Positions 24,472-34,335 of a stretch of 64,000 nt of DNA are shown one piece after another. The first letter of the stretch is position 1, and each line of letters begins with the position of its first letter. This DNA comes from DATJGF01 sp035495315 (lineage in GTDB: Bacteria > Verrucomicrobiota > Verrucomicrobiia > Limisphaerales > UBA8199), in assembly GCA_035495315.1 (NCBI GenBank), contig DATJGF010000036.1, positions 53,362 through 117,361 of the forward strand, given 5' to 3'. The notes below the pieces were generated by a model. The model made no database searches and was not told the origin of the DNA. It worked only from the letters and a program-made list of their open reading frames with translations. The position numbers and the translations under genes are program-made.

Positions 24472-27055
24472 GATCGTAGCCAGGTTAACGACGCTTGAGA
24501 GATTGGAAACGATTGCGCCGCTGCAGAACATCGCCAGCTCGGACACTTGCCCGGACTTGATTCCAGACCAAGCTCAGGACGTAGCTCGCCCTTATATTCG
24601 TGGGAAATTTTTTTATGTTGCAGGTCAGAGGCTCTGTTTGAAGGGGACAACCTACGGAACCTTTCGCCCTACTAAGGACGGCTCCTTTCCCCCCGTCGAC
24701 GTCGTTAGGCGCGACTTCGGACTCATGGCCTTGTACGGGATGAACACGGTGCGAACCTACACGGTGCCACCGCAATGGTTGTTAGACCTGGCTGTGGAAT
24801 ATGGGCTGCGCATCATGGTGGGTGTTCCGTGGGAACAGCACATCACTTTTCTGCACGATCGTCGGGTGGCGCAGTCGATTCGCAAGAGAATGTCTGAAGC
24901 AGTGCGCCAGTGTTCGTCCCATCCGGCGACCTTGTGTTATGCGATTGGAAATGAGGTGCCCGCGCCCATAGCTCGTTGGTATGGCAAAGGCGAACTCGAG
25001 CGCTTCCTGAAGCAGCTGTACGAAATCGCTAAAGAAGAGGATCCTGAGGGTATTGTTAGTTACGTCAATTATCCTTCGACCGAATATCTCGAACTTCCAT
25101 TTCTCGATTTCGTTTGTTTTAACGTTTATCTGGAGAATAAGGCGCTGCTGGAACGCTATCTTCCGCGCCTCCATCACCTGGCTGGCAATCGTCCGGTCGT
25201 TCTTGCTGAGATTGGATTGGATAGCAAACGGCATGGTGAAACCGAGCAAGCTTACGCGTTGGACTGGCAGATCAGAACCGCGATTGCCGCAGGGTGTGCT
25301 GGAGCGCTGGTCTTTGCCTGGACGGACGAATGGCATCGGGGTGGGCATGAGATTAAAGACTGGGACTTTGGTCTGACCACGCGTGATCGCCAGCCCAAAG
25401 CTGCGCTTTACACGGTGGCGAACGCTCTGGGCCAGCCACCTTTTGCTCAGCTCAGGGATTGGCCACGAGTGTCGGTGGTGGTGTGCACACACAACGGAGC
25501 GCGGACCCTGCGGGAATGTTTAGGCGCGCTCGAGCGCCTGGACTACCCGGATTATGAGGTCATCGTCATTGACGACGGTTCGACCGATGGCAGCAATGAC
25601 ATCGCGGTCTGTTTTGATTGCCGGCTCATCACCACGCCCAACCAAGGTCTAAGTTCGGCACGCAATATCGGTTGGCAAGCGGCTACGGGCGACATTGTTG
25701 CTTATATTGATGACGATGCCTATCCAGAGCCCGATTGGCTTCGGCATCTCGCAGCGACCTTGGATTTATCAGCTCACGTCGCGGTCGGCGGACCCAATGT
25801 TGGACCACGCGGCGATGGGTTCATGGCCGAATGCGTATTCCAGGCACCGGGAGGGCCCATGCACGTGATGCTCGACGATCGCTGCGCGGAACACATTCCC
25901 GGGTGCAATATGGCTTTCCGTCGTGAAGCTTTAAACGCTATCGGGGGATTCGATCCACAGTTCCGGGTCGCTGGAGATGACGTTGATATTTGCTGGCGAT
26001 TGCAGGAGCGAGGCTGGACCATCGGATTCAGCCCCGCCGCCCTGGTCTGGCATCATCGGCGAAACTCCGTCAAGGCGTATTGGAAACAACAACTGGGTTA
26101 CGGCAAATCGGAAGCGCTGTTGGAACGCAAGTGGCCTGAGAAATACAATTGTCTGGGCCACGCCAAATGGAACGGTCGGATCTACGGCACGGGCATTCCT
26201 CGCCTGCTGGGCTGCTGCAATCGGATTTATCACGGCAAATGGGGCAGCGCTCCCTTCCAAAGTCTCCATTATAAACAGCCTGATGTTTGGCGTCTCCTGC
26301 CCACCTTGCCCGAGTGGCACCTGATAACGGCGGTCCTGGCCGCCCTGGCGGGTTTGTCCATCCTCTGGCCCAAGCTTTATCTCACGAGGTACATGCTGCT
26401 GGCAGCACTTGCCACCAGCGTCATTCAGGCCGCGGTCAACGGGTGGTGCGCGGTTTATCGCGTGGTCCCCCAATCGCGATTTGAGTTGTTCCGCTACCGT
26501 GCAGCGACGGCATTTCTTCACTTTATTCACCCAATTGCCCGCTTGTTAGGTCGTATGCGGCACGGGCTCACGCTTTGGCGTTCGCGATTGCCTTCCGGTT
26601 TTTCAGTACCTCGGTTGCGCACTGTCGCTATTTGGTCTGAGTGCTGGCAGGCACCGGAAAACCAATTAAGCAAACTGAAAGTGGTTTTGCGTGAGGTGGG
26701 CGCTCTCGCCCAGGATGGAGGGCAATACGATCGCTGGGATATCGAAATCAAAGGTGGGTTGGCTGGCGGCGTCCGTTTGTTGATGGTCGTCGAAGAGCAC
26801 GGTTGCGGAAAGCAGATGTTTCGCTTTCGCATTTGGCCGGTTTGCTCGTTTTCATTCCTGCTCGCGACCGGCGCACTCATGACGCTCGTGTGGAGCGCCT
26901 ATGCCGATGGAGTTCTTGCTGCCTGCAGCGTGCTCCTGGCGAGTTTGCTAATGCTGTGCGTTCGCGCAGTCCAGGAATGCGGTTCTGCCACCGCGGTCGC
27001 TGAGCGGGCCATTAGAAATGCCGGAACCGCCCCCTCCAATGTCAAAGCCGCCTAA
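24464..27055 (+). CDS. Glycoside-hydrolase-like domain fused to family 2 glycosyltransferase
   Basis: The 863-residue fusion has three parts. Residues about 40-325 form a TIM barrel of GH clan A type with the acid/base pair N163-E164 (AIGNEVP) and a likely nucleophile E249 (VVLAEIGLDS). Residues 333-620 are a GT2 domain: VSVVVCTHNGARTLRECL, VIVIDDGSTDGS, the DDD motif at 416-418 (YIDDDAYPEPDW), GGFDPQFRVAGDDVDICWRL and VWHHRRNS. The C-terminal part has two pairs of membrane helices (about 638-680 and 795-835). I infer a membrane enzyme that makes and perhaps remodels or cyclises a glycan. It heads an operon with two ABC exporters. Confidence 0.85.
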   Translation: MSEIVARLTTLERLETIAPLQNIASSDTCPDLIPDQAQDVARPYIRGKFFYVAGQRLCLKGTTYGTFRPTKDGSFPPVDVVRRDFGLMALYGMNTVRTYTVPPQWLLDLAVEYGLRIMVGVPWEQHITFLHDRRVAQSIRKRMSEAVRQCSSHPATLCYAIGNEVPAPIARWYGKGELERFLKQLYEIAKEEDPEGIVSYVNYPSTEYLELPFLDFVCFNVYLENKALLERYLPRLHHLAGNRPVVLAEIGLDSKRHGETEQAYALDWQIRTAIAAGCAGALVFAWTDEWHRGGHEIKDWDFGLTTRDRQPKAALYTVANALGQPPFAQLRDWPRVSVVVCTHNGARTLRECLGALERLDYPDYEVIVIDDGSTDGSNDIAVCFDCRLITTPNQGLSSARNIGWQAATGDIVAYIDDDAYPEPDWLRHLAATLDLSAHVAVGGPNVGPRGDGFMAECVFQAPGGPMHVMLDDRCAEHIPGCNMAFRREALNAIGGFDPQFRVAGDDVDICWRLQERGWTIGFSPAALVWHHRRNSVKAYWKQQLGYGKSEALLERKWPEKYNCLGHAKWNGRIYGTGIPRLLGCCNRIYHGKWGSAPFQSLHYKQPDVWRLLPTLPEWHLITAVLAALAGLSILWPKLYLTRYMLLAALATSVIQAAVNGWCAVYRVVPQSRFELFRYRAATAFLHFIHPIARLLGRMRHGLTLWRSRLPSGFSVPRLRTVAIWSECWQAPENQLSKLKVVLREVGALAQDGGQYDRWDIEIKGGLAGGVRLLMVVEEHGCGKQMFRFRIWPVCSFSFLLATGALMTLVWSAYADGVLAACSVLLASLLMLCVRAVQECGSATAVAERAIRNAGTAPSNVKAA

Positions 27056-28853
27056 GCAACTGCTGTTAGTTGGTCTTAAAGAGTGGCGGCTGCTGGCCGC
27101 CATTGTCGTGCTCACCAGTCTGACCTCCCTTATCAGCGTGCTGAAGCCGTGGCCACTAAAAATCCTCGCTGACGTCGCACTCGATCATCCGCAACGTGAG
27201 TTAAGCAGTTACAGTTACATTCCTCGCCTGGAGCCCTGGTCGGCACACCGTCCGGCGATTATAGGCCTGGCAGCCGCAGGGAGTTTGGCAGTCTACTTCC
27301 TGCTTTGCCTGCTCGATGCGGCCATGGCCTGGAGTTGGACTGCACTCGGGCAACGTCTGACGCAACGCCTCTCTGTAGATCTGTTCCGCCGAATACTGCA
27401 GCTCCCGCTTTCGGCCTTGCCACGATTCAGGACGGGAGACTTGCTCAGCCGCTTGAGCACAGACACGGCCGCTCTCTCCAAACTGATGAACGGGATGCTC
27501 ATCACTCCAGTGACTTCCCTGTTCGGGTTATCGGCAATGTTGTGGGTTGCCTGGCGTTTGGATCGCGAATTGGCAGCATGGTGTTTTGCGACTGCACCGT
27601 TAATGGCAGTGGCCACAGTGGCGTTTGGCAGGCGTGTGCGGAAACGAAATCGGCGCTCGCGCGAGGCACAAGGGCGACTGGCTAGTTTTGTGCATCAGAC
27701 CCTCTCGGCGATGCCATTGGTTCAGGTTTTTCACACGGGAGAACGCAACTCGCAGCGGTTGGCGACGTTGGCTGATGAAGCGGCGACATTGACGAAACGG
27801 GGACTAGTCCTGGCTCGCTCCCAAGCCCTGGTCACTGGTCTCATCAGTGTCGCCGGAGGAGCGGTCATCATTTACGTCGGGGGCAGAAAAACAATTGCTG
27901 GAACGATCTCGGTTGGCACTTTTTTGGTCTTTATCAATTATCTGCGTTCCGCCCAGCGTGCTCTCGAATCTCTATTGAAGCTTTACGGTTCCTTTCAACC
28001 CCTGTGGGTGGGACTCGAACGCGTCTGCGAATTGTTGCAGCCACAGCGCGATGAAGTCACCGATACTCCCACGGCCCAGCCATTGCGAATTCGTCCGAAG
28101 CGCTCGGCTGCAATCTGCTTTGAGGAGGTATTGTTTGGTTATCAAGCAGAGCGACCGGTTCTGCGCAGCTTCAGTCTTGCGCTCGAGCCTGGGGAGAGCG
28201 TCGCCCTCGTTGGGACCAGTGGCGCGGGCAAAAGCACAGCGCTCAGCCTTATTCCTCGCCTGTATGATCCCTGGCGCGGGCGTGTACTGGTGAATGGACA
28301 GGATGTACGAGAACTGAAACTGGCTTCGCTTCGGGCTCACATCTCGTTTGTTTTTCAAACCCCATATCTGCTGCGACGCAAAGTAATTGAGAACATTGCA
28401 TTTGGTCGAGCGGAAGCATCGCCTTCGGCAATTACGGCGGCAGCGCGACAGGCGCGAGCGCATGACTTTGTAGCTCGCCTCTCCGCCGGCTATGAGACCG
28501 TTGTGGGGGAGCATGGCGCCACGCTCTCCGGCGGTGAAAAGCAACGACTAGCCATCGCGCGTGCGTACTTGCGCGATGCCCCAATTCTAATTTTGGACGA
28601 ACCGACCTCCGCGTGTGATATCGCGACGGAAGCCGACTTGATTGGAATTCTACGGGAACTCGCTCGCAACAAAACAGTCCTGATTGCCGCTCATCGTTTA
28701 TCCAGTATTGACTGGGTGGACCGGATTGTTGTTCTGGAAAATGGGGGCGTGGTCGAAATGGGTTCTCACGAGGAACTCCTCAAGCGAGAGGGGCGCTACT
28801 ATCGTTTTTACTGGCTACAATCTCCGGCTACACCCGCGGAGGTGAGCGCATGA
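27039..28853 (+). CDS. ABC exporter half-transporter (permease-ATPase fusion) 1
   Basis: About 604 residues from the ATG at 27039 (27018 is also open); either start overlaps the end of the GH-GT2 gene. There are six membrane helices in the first 320 residues, then an ATPase with Walker A GTSGAGKST, the signature LSGGEKQRLAIARAYL, Walker B ILILDEPTSACD and the switch histidine in IAAHRLSSID. It belongs to the MsbA/NdvA/ABCB type. The ATG of the second half-transporter overlaps its stop, so they probably form a heterodimer exporting the product of the locus. Confidence 0.9.
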   Translation: MSKPPKQLLLVGLKEWRLLAAIVVLTSLTSLISVLKPWPLKILADVALDHPQRELSSYSYIPRLEPWSAHRPAIIGLAAAGSLAVYFLLCLLDAAMAWSWTALGQRLTQRLSVDLFRRILQLPLSALPRFRTGDLLSRLSTDTAALSKLMNGMLITPVTSLFGLSAMLWVAWRLDRELAAWCFATAPLMAVATVAFGRRVRKRNRRSREAQGRLASFVHQTLSAMPLVQVFHTGERNSQRLATLADEAATLTKRGLVLARSQALVTGLISVAGGAVIIYVGGRKTIAGTISVGTFLVFINYLRSAQRALESLLKLYGSFQPLWVGLERVCELLQPQRDEVTDTPTAQPLRIRPKRSAAICFEEVLFGYQAERPVLRSFSLALEPGESVALVGTSGAGKSTALSLIPRLYDPWRGRVLVNGQDVRELKLASLRAHISFVFQTPYLLRRKVIENIAFGRAEASPSAITAAARQARAHDFVARLSAGYETVVGEHGATLSGGEKQRLAIARAYLRDAPILILDEPTSACDIATEADLIGILRELARNKTVLIAAHRLSSIDWVDRIVVLENGGVVEMGSHEELLKREGRYYRFYWLQSPATPAEVSA

Positions 28854-30667
28854 ACTGGTGGAGACGATTGAGTCCCTACGCCCGCCCACATGCCTCTGCG
28901 ATGGGTGCTGTCCTCGGCCTCATGGTCGCAAGCATTCTGTTTGATCTGCTGAAGCCCTGGCCATTGAAGCTAATCGTCGACAATGCGCTCAAAGGTCAAG
29001 CGCTACCATCAGGTCTACAGGAATGGGCGCAACGGCTGAATGCGAATTCGCCGGAAGCAGTACTGGCTTATTGCGCTGGGGCAACCGTGGTGTTCTTTGC
29101 TCTGGCCTGGCTGCTAAAAGTCACCCAAGCCTATCTGCAAACCGGGATCGGGACGGCGATGATTTACGCCTTGGCCGGCGATCTATTCCGACATCTGCAG
29201 AAGCTGGCACTGGCTTTCCATCATCAACGCCAAACTGGCGATCTGGTCCGGCGGGTAACGGCCGACTGCACTTGCATCCGTGATTTGATTGTAAGTGTGG
29301 CTCTGCCTGCCTTGACGTCGATCGTCACGCTGGTAGGCATGGCCTTAATTCTGTGCCGCCTCGACCTCGGCCTGGCGGCGGTAAGCCTGGGGGCGACCCC
29401 GCTGCTCGGGTTTTGCATTTGGCACTTTGCCCGGCCGATGGCCGAGCGAGCCCTGCTACAGTCCAATGCAGAAGGGAACACGGTAGGTTTAGCCAACCAG
29501 GTGCTCGGCGCACTAGTGCTGGTTCGCGTGTTCGGGAGAGAAACCGAAGAAACCCGCCTCTATGAAAATTCTGTCGCGCGCGCGAATGCCGCCGGTCTGC
29601 GCACCGTGAGCTCGCAAGTTCAATTCAAATTGGTAGTCGGCACGATTACCTCGATTGGCACGGCGGCAGTACTCGCGGTTGGTGGATGGCATGTATTGGC
29701 GGGTAAACTGACGTTGGGAGAATTGTTGATTTTCGTCAGTTATGTGCAGGCCTTGTATGGTCCGCTGGAGACTCTGGCTTATTTGTCAAGCGGTTGGGCC
29801 TCTGCCGCGGCCCGGGCTCGCCGCGTCTTCGAGGTAATAGATGCGGAGGAAATGATAAGTGAACCCCGCCATCCCAAAGCACTACCGAACGCCCACGCTC
29901 AAGCCGCCGAGCTCGGGTTTATTAATGTTACGTTTGGCTACGAACCCGGCCGGACAATTCTGAAAAATCTGAGTTTCGTCGTGCGCGCGGGTCAGCGCAT
30001 TGCCCTGGTGGGTCGCTCGGGAGCCGGCAAGAGCGCGCTGCTGTCGCTGCTGCCGAGATCATTCGATCCTTGCTCCGGTCGAATTGAGATCAACGGCATC
30101 GATATCCGGGAGGTTTCGCTATCAGACCTGCGAGCGCATATCTCCTTCGTGCTTCAGGACGATTTTATTCTACCGCTTACCATCGCTGAGAATATCGGCT
30201 ATGGGCGCCCAGACGCGACCGCAGAGGAGATCCGCGCGGCGGCCGAGGCCGCGCACGCGGACCAGTTCATCCGAAGCCTACCGGATGGTTACCAAACGGT
30301 TCTCGGCGAGAGCGGTGCGACGCTATCCGGAGGGGAACGGCAACGGCTCTCGATCGCGCGCGCGTTTCTCAAGGCCGCCCCTCTGCTGATTCTCGACGAA
30401 CCCTCAAGCGCGCTCGATTCACAAAGTGAGCACTTGGTCATGCAAGGTCTCGAACGGCTGAGTGCCGGCAGGACTGTCTTCGTCGTCGCACATCGCTTGA
30501 GCACCATTCGCGGCGCTGATCGAATTCTTGTGCTCGAAGATGGCCAAATTACCGAAGCGAACAGTTACCATGAGCTCTGCGCATGCGGCGGCGATTACTC
30601 ACTGCTGCCTCCATCGCGAACCCAAGCGACAAATGCCGAGAAACCCCTCTCCCAACTCTTCATATGA
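28850..30667 (+). CDS. ABC exporter half-transporter (permease-ATPase fusion) 2
   Basis: The 605-residue protein has the same layout as its neighbour, including the shared LKPWPLKLIVDNAL start of helix 2. It has Walker A GRSGAGKSA, the signature LSGGERQRLSIARAFL, Walker B LLILDEPSSALD and the switch histidine in VVAHRLSTIR. In Walker A the usual S/T after the lysine is S followed by Ala, which still fits. It overlaps the first transporter gene (ATGA, 28850-28853) and the next gene (30664-30667), so the four genes are tightly coupled. Confidence 0.9.
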   Translation: MNWWRRLSPYARPHASAMGAVLGLMVASILFDLLKPWPLKLIVDNALKGQALPSGLQEWAQRLNANSPEAVLAYCAGATVVFFALAWLLKVTQAYLQTGIGTAMIYALAGDLFRHLQKLALAFHHQRQTGDLVRRVTADCTCIRDLIVSVALPALTSIVTLVGMALILCRLDLGLAAVSLGATPLLGFCIWHFARPMAERALLQSNAEGNTVGLANQVLGALVLVRVFGRETEETRLYENSVARANAAGLRTVSSQVQFKLVVGTITSIGTAAVLAVGGWHVLAGKLTLGELLIFVSYVQALYGPLETLAYLSSGWASAAARARRVFEVIDAEEMISEPRHPKALPNAHAQAAELGFINVTFGYEPGRTILKNLSFVVRAGQRIALVGRSGAGKSALLSLLPRSFDPCSGRIEINGIDIREVSLSDLRAHISFVLQDDFILPLTIAENIGYGRPDATAEEIRAAAEAAHADQFIRSLPDGYQTVLGESGATLSGGERQRLSIARAFLKAAPLLILDEPSSALDSQSEHLVMQGLERLSAGRTVFVVAHRLSTIRGADRILVLEDGQITEANSYHELCACGGDYSLLPPSRTQATNAEKPLSQLFI

Positions 30668-31254
30668 TCACCCTTCAGCAGAACACAAGCGAAGCGCCCA
30701 AACTCGGCTTTTGGACTGACGGCGATGTCCCGCCGAATGTCCGAGTGGGGCTTAACAGCGTGATTATGGCATCACACTCCTTCAAAAGGTACCGGAGCCG
30801 AGCCGAATGCGGGCTAATCATTGGTGATCATTGTACGATGGACGGAGTCCATTTCTCGATTGGGCCCAACGGTCACGTTCGCATCGGCCATCATTGTTAT
30901 TTCACCAATGCCCTTCTGCTCTGTGAAGAGTTTCTCGAGATCGGCAACTACGTCGTGCTTGGGTGGAACGTCACATTGGCAGATTCAGACTTCCACCCGG
31001 TTGCTCCGGCTGAACGGCTGGTCGACGTAATTGCCTGCTCACCACTCAACGCCGGACAGACCCGCCGCCCACGTATCGCCTGCCATCCTGTGATCATTGA
31101 GGATGATGTTTGGATTGGGCCCAATGCGACGATTCTCAAAGGGGTGCGCATCGGCGAAGGTGCCTTCATCGAGCCCGGCGCTATGGTGACTCGATCCGTG
31201 CCGCCGCGGGCACGCGTCATAGGCAACCCGGCCAAAGTCATCGGCCATATTTGA
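30664..31254 (+). CDS. Hexapeptide-repeat (LbH) acyltransferase 1
   Basis: The 196-residue product starts at the ATG overlapping the previous stop. It has left-handed beta-helix hexapeptide repeats (LIIGDHCTMDG, VRIGHHCYFTN, VIIEDDVWIGPNATILKGVR, VTRSVPPRARVIGNPAKVIG). The loop GWNVTLADSDFHP carries the catalytic-type histidine seen in WbbJ/NodL/maltose acetyltransferases. I infer O-acetylation of the glycan made by the locus. It is homologous in layout to the next gene. Confidence 0.9.
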   Translation: MITLQQNTSEAPKLGFWTDGDVPPNVRVGLNSVIMASHSFKRYRSRAECGLIIGDHCTMDGVHFSIGPNGHVRIGHHCYFTNALLLCEEFLEIGNYVVLGWNVTLADSDFHPVAPAERLVDVIACSPLNAGQTRRPRIACHPVIIEDDVWIGPNATILKGVRIGEGAFIEPGAMVTRSVPPRARVIGNPAKVIGHI

Positions 31255-31261
31255 CCGCGTC

Positions 31262-31870
31262 ATGAATTCCCCTCGCACACTGCCCTGGGACTGGTATGAA
31301 GGAACTGTACCGGGAAATGTCTCGGTCCATGAAACCGCTTATTTGGAGTCAGCTTACAGCTTCCGCCTTTATCGCAATCAGGACGAAGAAGGGCTAACCA
31401 TTGGTTCCGGCGCCGCTGTTTATAATGGGACTATGTTTGATGTCGGCCAGCATGGGAAGGTGCGGATCGGAACCTACGCGGTGATAAATCCGGCGTGGTT
31501 CATTTGCGATGAGCTCATCGAAGTTGGGGACTACTCCTTGATCGCCTGGAATGTGGTACTCATGGATACCTACAGAATTTCTCTGCAGCCGTCGCAACGC
31601 CGCTTTGAACTGCAGCAGCTCCCAAAACGCTCCCCTCGCCGGATTGAGAGTCCTTCCTCCGCGCGCGCTATTCGGATCCAACAAAACGTCTGGATCGGTT
31701 TTGACTCATGTGTGTTGCCGGGGGTGACCATTGGCGAGGGCTCGGTGATAGGAGCGCGCTCGGTTGTAGCGTCGGATATTCCCCCCTTCACGATGGCAGC
31801 CGGAAATCCGGCCCGCCCCATTCGCAAATTCAGCCAAGAGGAAAGGCATCATGGAATCAATAAGAATTGA
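31262..31870 (+). CDS. Hexapeptide-repeat (LbH) acyltransferase 2
   Basis: The 202-residue product resembles its upstream neighbour: LTIGSGAAVYNGTMFDVGQH, VRIGTYAVINPAWFICDELI, then IRIQQNVWIGFDSCVLPGVT and AAGNPARPIRK. The active-site loop differs: ADSDFHP in the first copy is LMDTYR here, so the usual catalytic histidine may be missing. It may have another acceptor, or be inactive and act as a trimer partner. It overlaps the next gene by 20 nt. Confidence 0.85.
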   Translation: MNSPRTLPWDWYEGTVPGNVSVHETAYLESAYSFRLYRNQDEEGLTIGSGAAVYNGTMFDVGQHGKVRIGTYAVINPAWFICDELIEVGDYSLIAWNVVLMDTYRISLQPSQRRFELQQLPKRSPRRIESPSSARAIRIQQNVWIGFDSCVLPGVTIGEGSVIGARSVVASDIPPFTMAAGNPARPIRKFSQEERHHGINKN

Positions 31871-33158
31871 ACCGCAAATTGAGACCCGAGAGGGAGCCCA
31901 CAAAGTTTCCTCGCTGATAAATCTCGAGACCGGGCTCACAGAGCGACGCCCGCCAATCAGTTCCCTCACGCCGCGGCCGCGCTCAAAAGTGAAGCCGCCC
32001 TGCAAGGGCAAAATTATCGTTTTCGGGATCATGTTTTTTTATCCGTTGGCCGGAGTCACCTTCCAATTCCTGCATTACTTGCTTGGTTTACGGCGCCTCG
32101 GCTACGACCCCTACTACGTCGAAGATTCAGGACGATGGATTTACGATCCGAAACTCAACGATATGTCCCCTGATCCGGCAGGCAACCTCCAGGCGGTGGT
32201 GCCGGTTTTGGAGGCACACGGTTTCTCGCAGCGTTGGGCGTTTCGCGGAGACTACCCAGGTGGTCAGTGCTATGGGATGAATGAAGCGCAGATTCGCGCC
32301 TTGTACCGCTCGGCCGATGGGTTTCTCAATGTCACTGGAGCCCAGGAAATCCGGCCTGAACATCTAGATTGCCGCCGCCGTATTTACGTGGAATCCGATC
32401 CATTCGCGTTGCAGGTCCGAGTTGCGGAAGGTGATCCGAACTCCCTTGGCGCAGTCGCTGCCCACGATACTTTATTCAGTTTCGGTGAAAATCTCGGTGC
32501 TGAGGACTGCACCGTCCCCGTCGAGAATTTCCGATGGCAGCCCACTCGCCAACCTGTCGCGTTGGAGCTTTGGGACAATCCCTGTAAGACGCCCTCTTCG
32601 GCCTATCGCACTATCACCACCTGGCAGAACAAAGGGGACGGCATTTGCTATCGCGGCGAGAGGTACTACTGGACCAAAGATCGTGAGTTTCAGAAGTACC
32701 TGGAGTTGCCGCAGAAGCGGAACGTAGAGTTTGAGCTGGCAACGGGTGTCTCACCGGATGTTGATACCCGGCTTAAAAAGCATGGCTGGCAACGCATCGA
32801 TTCCATTGGGGTGTCACGCGATATCAATCGTTACCGAGAATACATCCAGACCTCCAAAGGCGAGTTCACGGTCGCACGCGACCAGTATGTTCGACCCCGC
32901 ACCGGCTGGTTCAGCGATCGGAGCGCCTGCTATCTCGCGGCCTCCCGCCCAGTCATAACGCAGGAGACCGGCTTCAGTAAGTACCTGCCAACGGGCAAAG
33001 GACTTTTTGCCTTCCGAACTATGGACGATGTGCTGGCGGCGATCGACGCGATCGAGACTGATTACCAAGGCAACTGCCGCGCGGCCCGCGAAATCGCCGA
33101 GGAGTATTTCGACGCCGAAAAAGTGCTTGGCAGTTTAATTGAGCGAGCGGGTCTGTAG
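31851..33158 (+). CDS. GT-B-like glycosyltransferase, paralogue 1 of 3
   Basis: The 435-residue protein has an extra polar N-terminus of about 50 residues. The two-domain layout follows: GKIIVFGIMFFYPLAGVTFQ (loop and helix of a Rossmann half), LHYLLGLRRLGYDPYYVED, then a second half with GEFTVARDQYV, TGWFSDRSACYLAASRPVI and GFSKYLPTGKGLFAF. The last block, with E, GW.S.R and a Gly-rich LPTGKG, resembles the nucleotide-sugar site of GT-B enzymes. The donor and acceptor are unknown. Two related genes follow in tandem. Confidence 0.7.
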   Translation: MESIRIEPQIETREGAHKVSSLINLETGLTERRPPISSLTPRPRSKVKPPCKGKIIVFGIMFFYPLAGVTFQFLHYLLGLRRLGYDPYYVEDSGRWIYDPKLNDMSPDPAGNLQAVVPVLEAHGFSQRWAFRGDYPGGQCYGMNEAQIRALYRSADGFLNVTGAQEIRPEHLDCRRRIYVESDPFALQVRVAEGDPNSLGAVAAHDTLFSFGENLGAEDCTVPVENFRWQPTRQPVALELWDNPCKTPSSAYRTITTWQNKGDGICYRGERYYWTKDREFQKYLELPQKRNVEFELATGVSPDVDTRLKKHGWQRIDSIGVSRDINRYREYIQTSKGEFTVARDQYVRPRTGWFSDRSACYLAASRPVITQETGFSKYLPTGKGLFAFRTMDDVLAAIDAIETDYQGNCRAAREIAEEYFDAEKVLGSLIERAGL

Positions 33159-33191
33159 CCGGAATACGAGCCGGCACTGAAGGATGCGCTG

Positions 33192-34319
33192 ATGAAGATT
33201 ATCTGTTCCGGTCACATGGTTCGGTACCCTTTGGCAGGGCAAAGCTGGCATCATTTACAGTACTTGGTCGGCCTGAAGCGGCTGGGGCACGAGGTGATTT
33301 TTTTCGAACACTTCGGCTGGCCGGATGCTTGCTATGACCCGGTAACGAACACGTTGAGTCCCGACCCCACCTACGGGATTGCATACGTCAACGAACTGCT
33401 TCGCCCGCACGGGCTGGAGAATTCCTGGTGCTATCTCTCGGAAGATGGAAGCAGCCACGGCCTATCTCGCGAAGCGTTGCATCAGGCCTGCCGCGAGGCC
33501 GACCTTTACCTGAATATAAGCAATATCAACTGGATCCCCGAACTCGAAGATTGCCGGTGCCGGGTTTTGATCGATACCGATCCGGTCTTCACTCAAATCG
33601 GAGCACATGGCATGGGCGGACCGTTCACCCGTTATCATCGGCTCTTTACCTATGGTGAAAACGTGCACCGCCCAGGATGTGAAATGCCGACCGCCCATAT
33701 GTCCTGGCTGCCGACCCGTCAACCCGTGGTGCCGGATTGCTGGCCTGTTTCACCTGGTCAGGCCGAGGCGCCATTCACCACGATCATGAATTCGATGAGC
33801 TTCGCCCCTCGCCGTTATCAAGGGCGCTTTTACGGCCAGAAAGATATCGAATTTGAACCCTTCCTTTCCTTGCCGCTTCAGGTCGAGCAGCCCATGGAGA
33901 TCGCGCTTAACGCTCCAAAAGAAGTGCGCAAGCGCGCCGTGGAGCAAGGATGGCGTCTGGCTGATCCGCGCAAGGTAACGCAAACCCCAACCGTCTATCA
34001 AAGTTATCTCAGTTCTTCGCACGCCGAATTCTCAGTCGCCAAGCACGGTTACGTCAGTACTTCCTGCGGATGGTTCAGCGACCGCAGCACGGGTTACCTC
34101 GCGACCGGACGACCGGTGGTAGTCCAGGACACCGGTTTCAGTCGAGTGCTCCCAACCGGCCTCGGCTTGCTGAGCTTCTCCACCCACACAGAAGCACTGC
34201 AGTGTATCGAAAAGTTGCAGAACAATTATGACGACCACTGCCGTGCAGCGAGGCAACTGGTAGAAGAGTATTTCGATGCCCCCAAGGTTCTCACGGACCT
34301 GCTGGAGCAATGCTTTTGA
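33192..34319 (+). CDS. GT-B-like glycosyltransferase, paralogue 2 of 3
   Basis: The 375-residue protein is a close relative of its neighbours: MKIICSGHMVRYPLAGQSWH, HLQYLVGLKRLGHEVIFFEH, and the C-terminal AEFSVAKHGYVSTSCGWFSD, STGYLATGRPVVVQDTGFSR, VLPTGLGLLSF. It lacks the N-terminal extension of paralogue 1. Its position between two paralogues points to tandem duplication; each copy may add a different sugar. Confidence 0.7.
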   Translation: MKIICSGHMVRYPLAGQSWHHLQYLVGLKRLGHEVIFFEHFGWPDACYDPVTNTLSPDPTYGIAYVNELLRPHGLENSWCYLSEDGSSHGLSREALHQACREADLYLNISNINWIPELEDCRCRVLIDTDPVFTQIGAHGMGGPFTRYHRLFTYGENVHRPGCEMPTAHMSWLPTRQPVVPDCWPVSPGQAEAPFTTIMNSMSFAPRRYQGRFYGQKDIEFEPFLSLPLQVEQPMEIALNAPKEVRKRAVEQGWRLADPRKVTQTPTVYQSYLSSSHAEFSVAKHGYVSTSCGWFSDRSTGYLATGRPVVVQDTGFSRVLPTGLGLLSFSTHTEALQCIEKLQNNYDDHCRAARQLVEEYFDAPKVLTDLLEQCF

Positions 34320-34335
34320 GACGAGCCTAGTGCAT

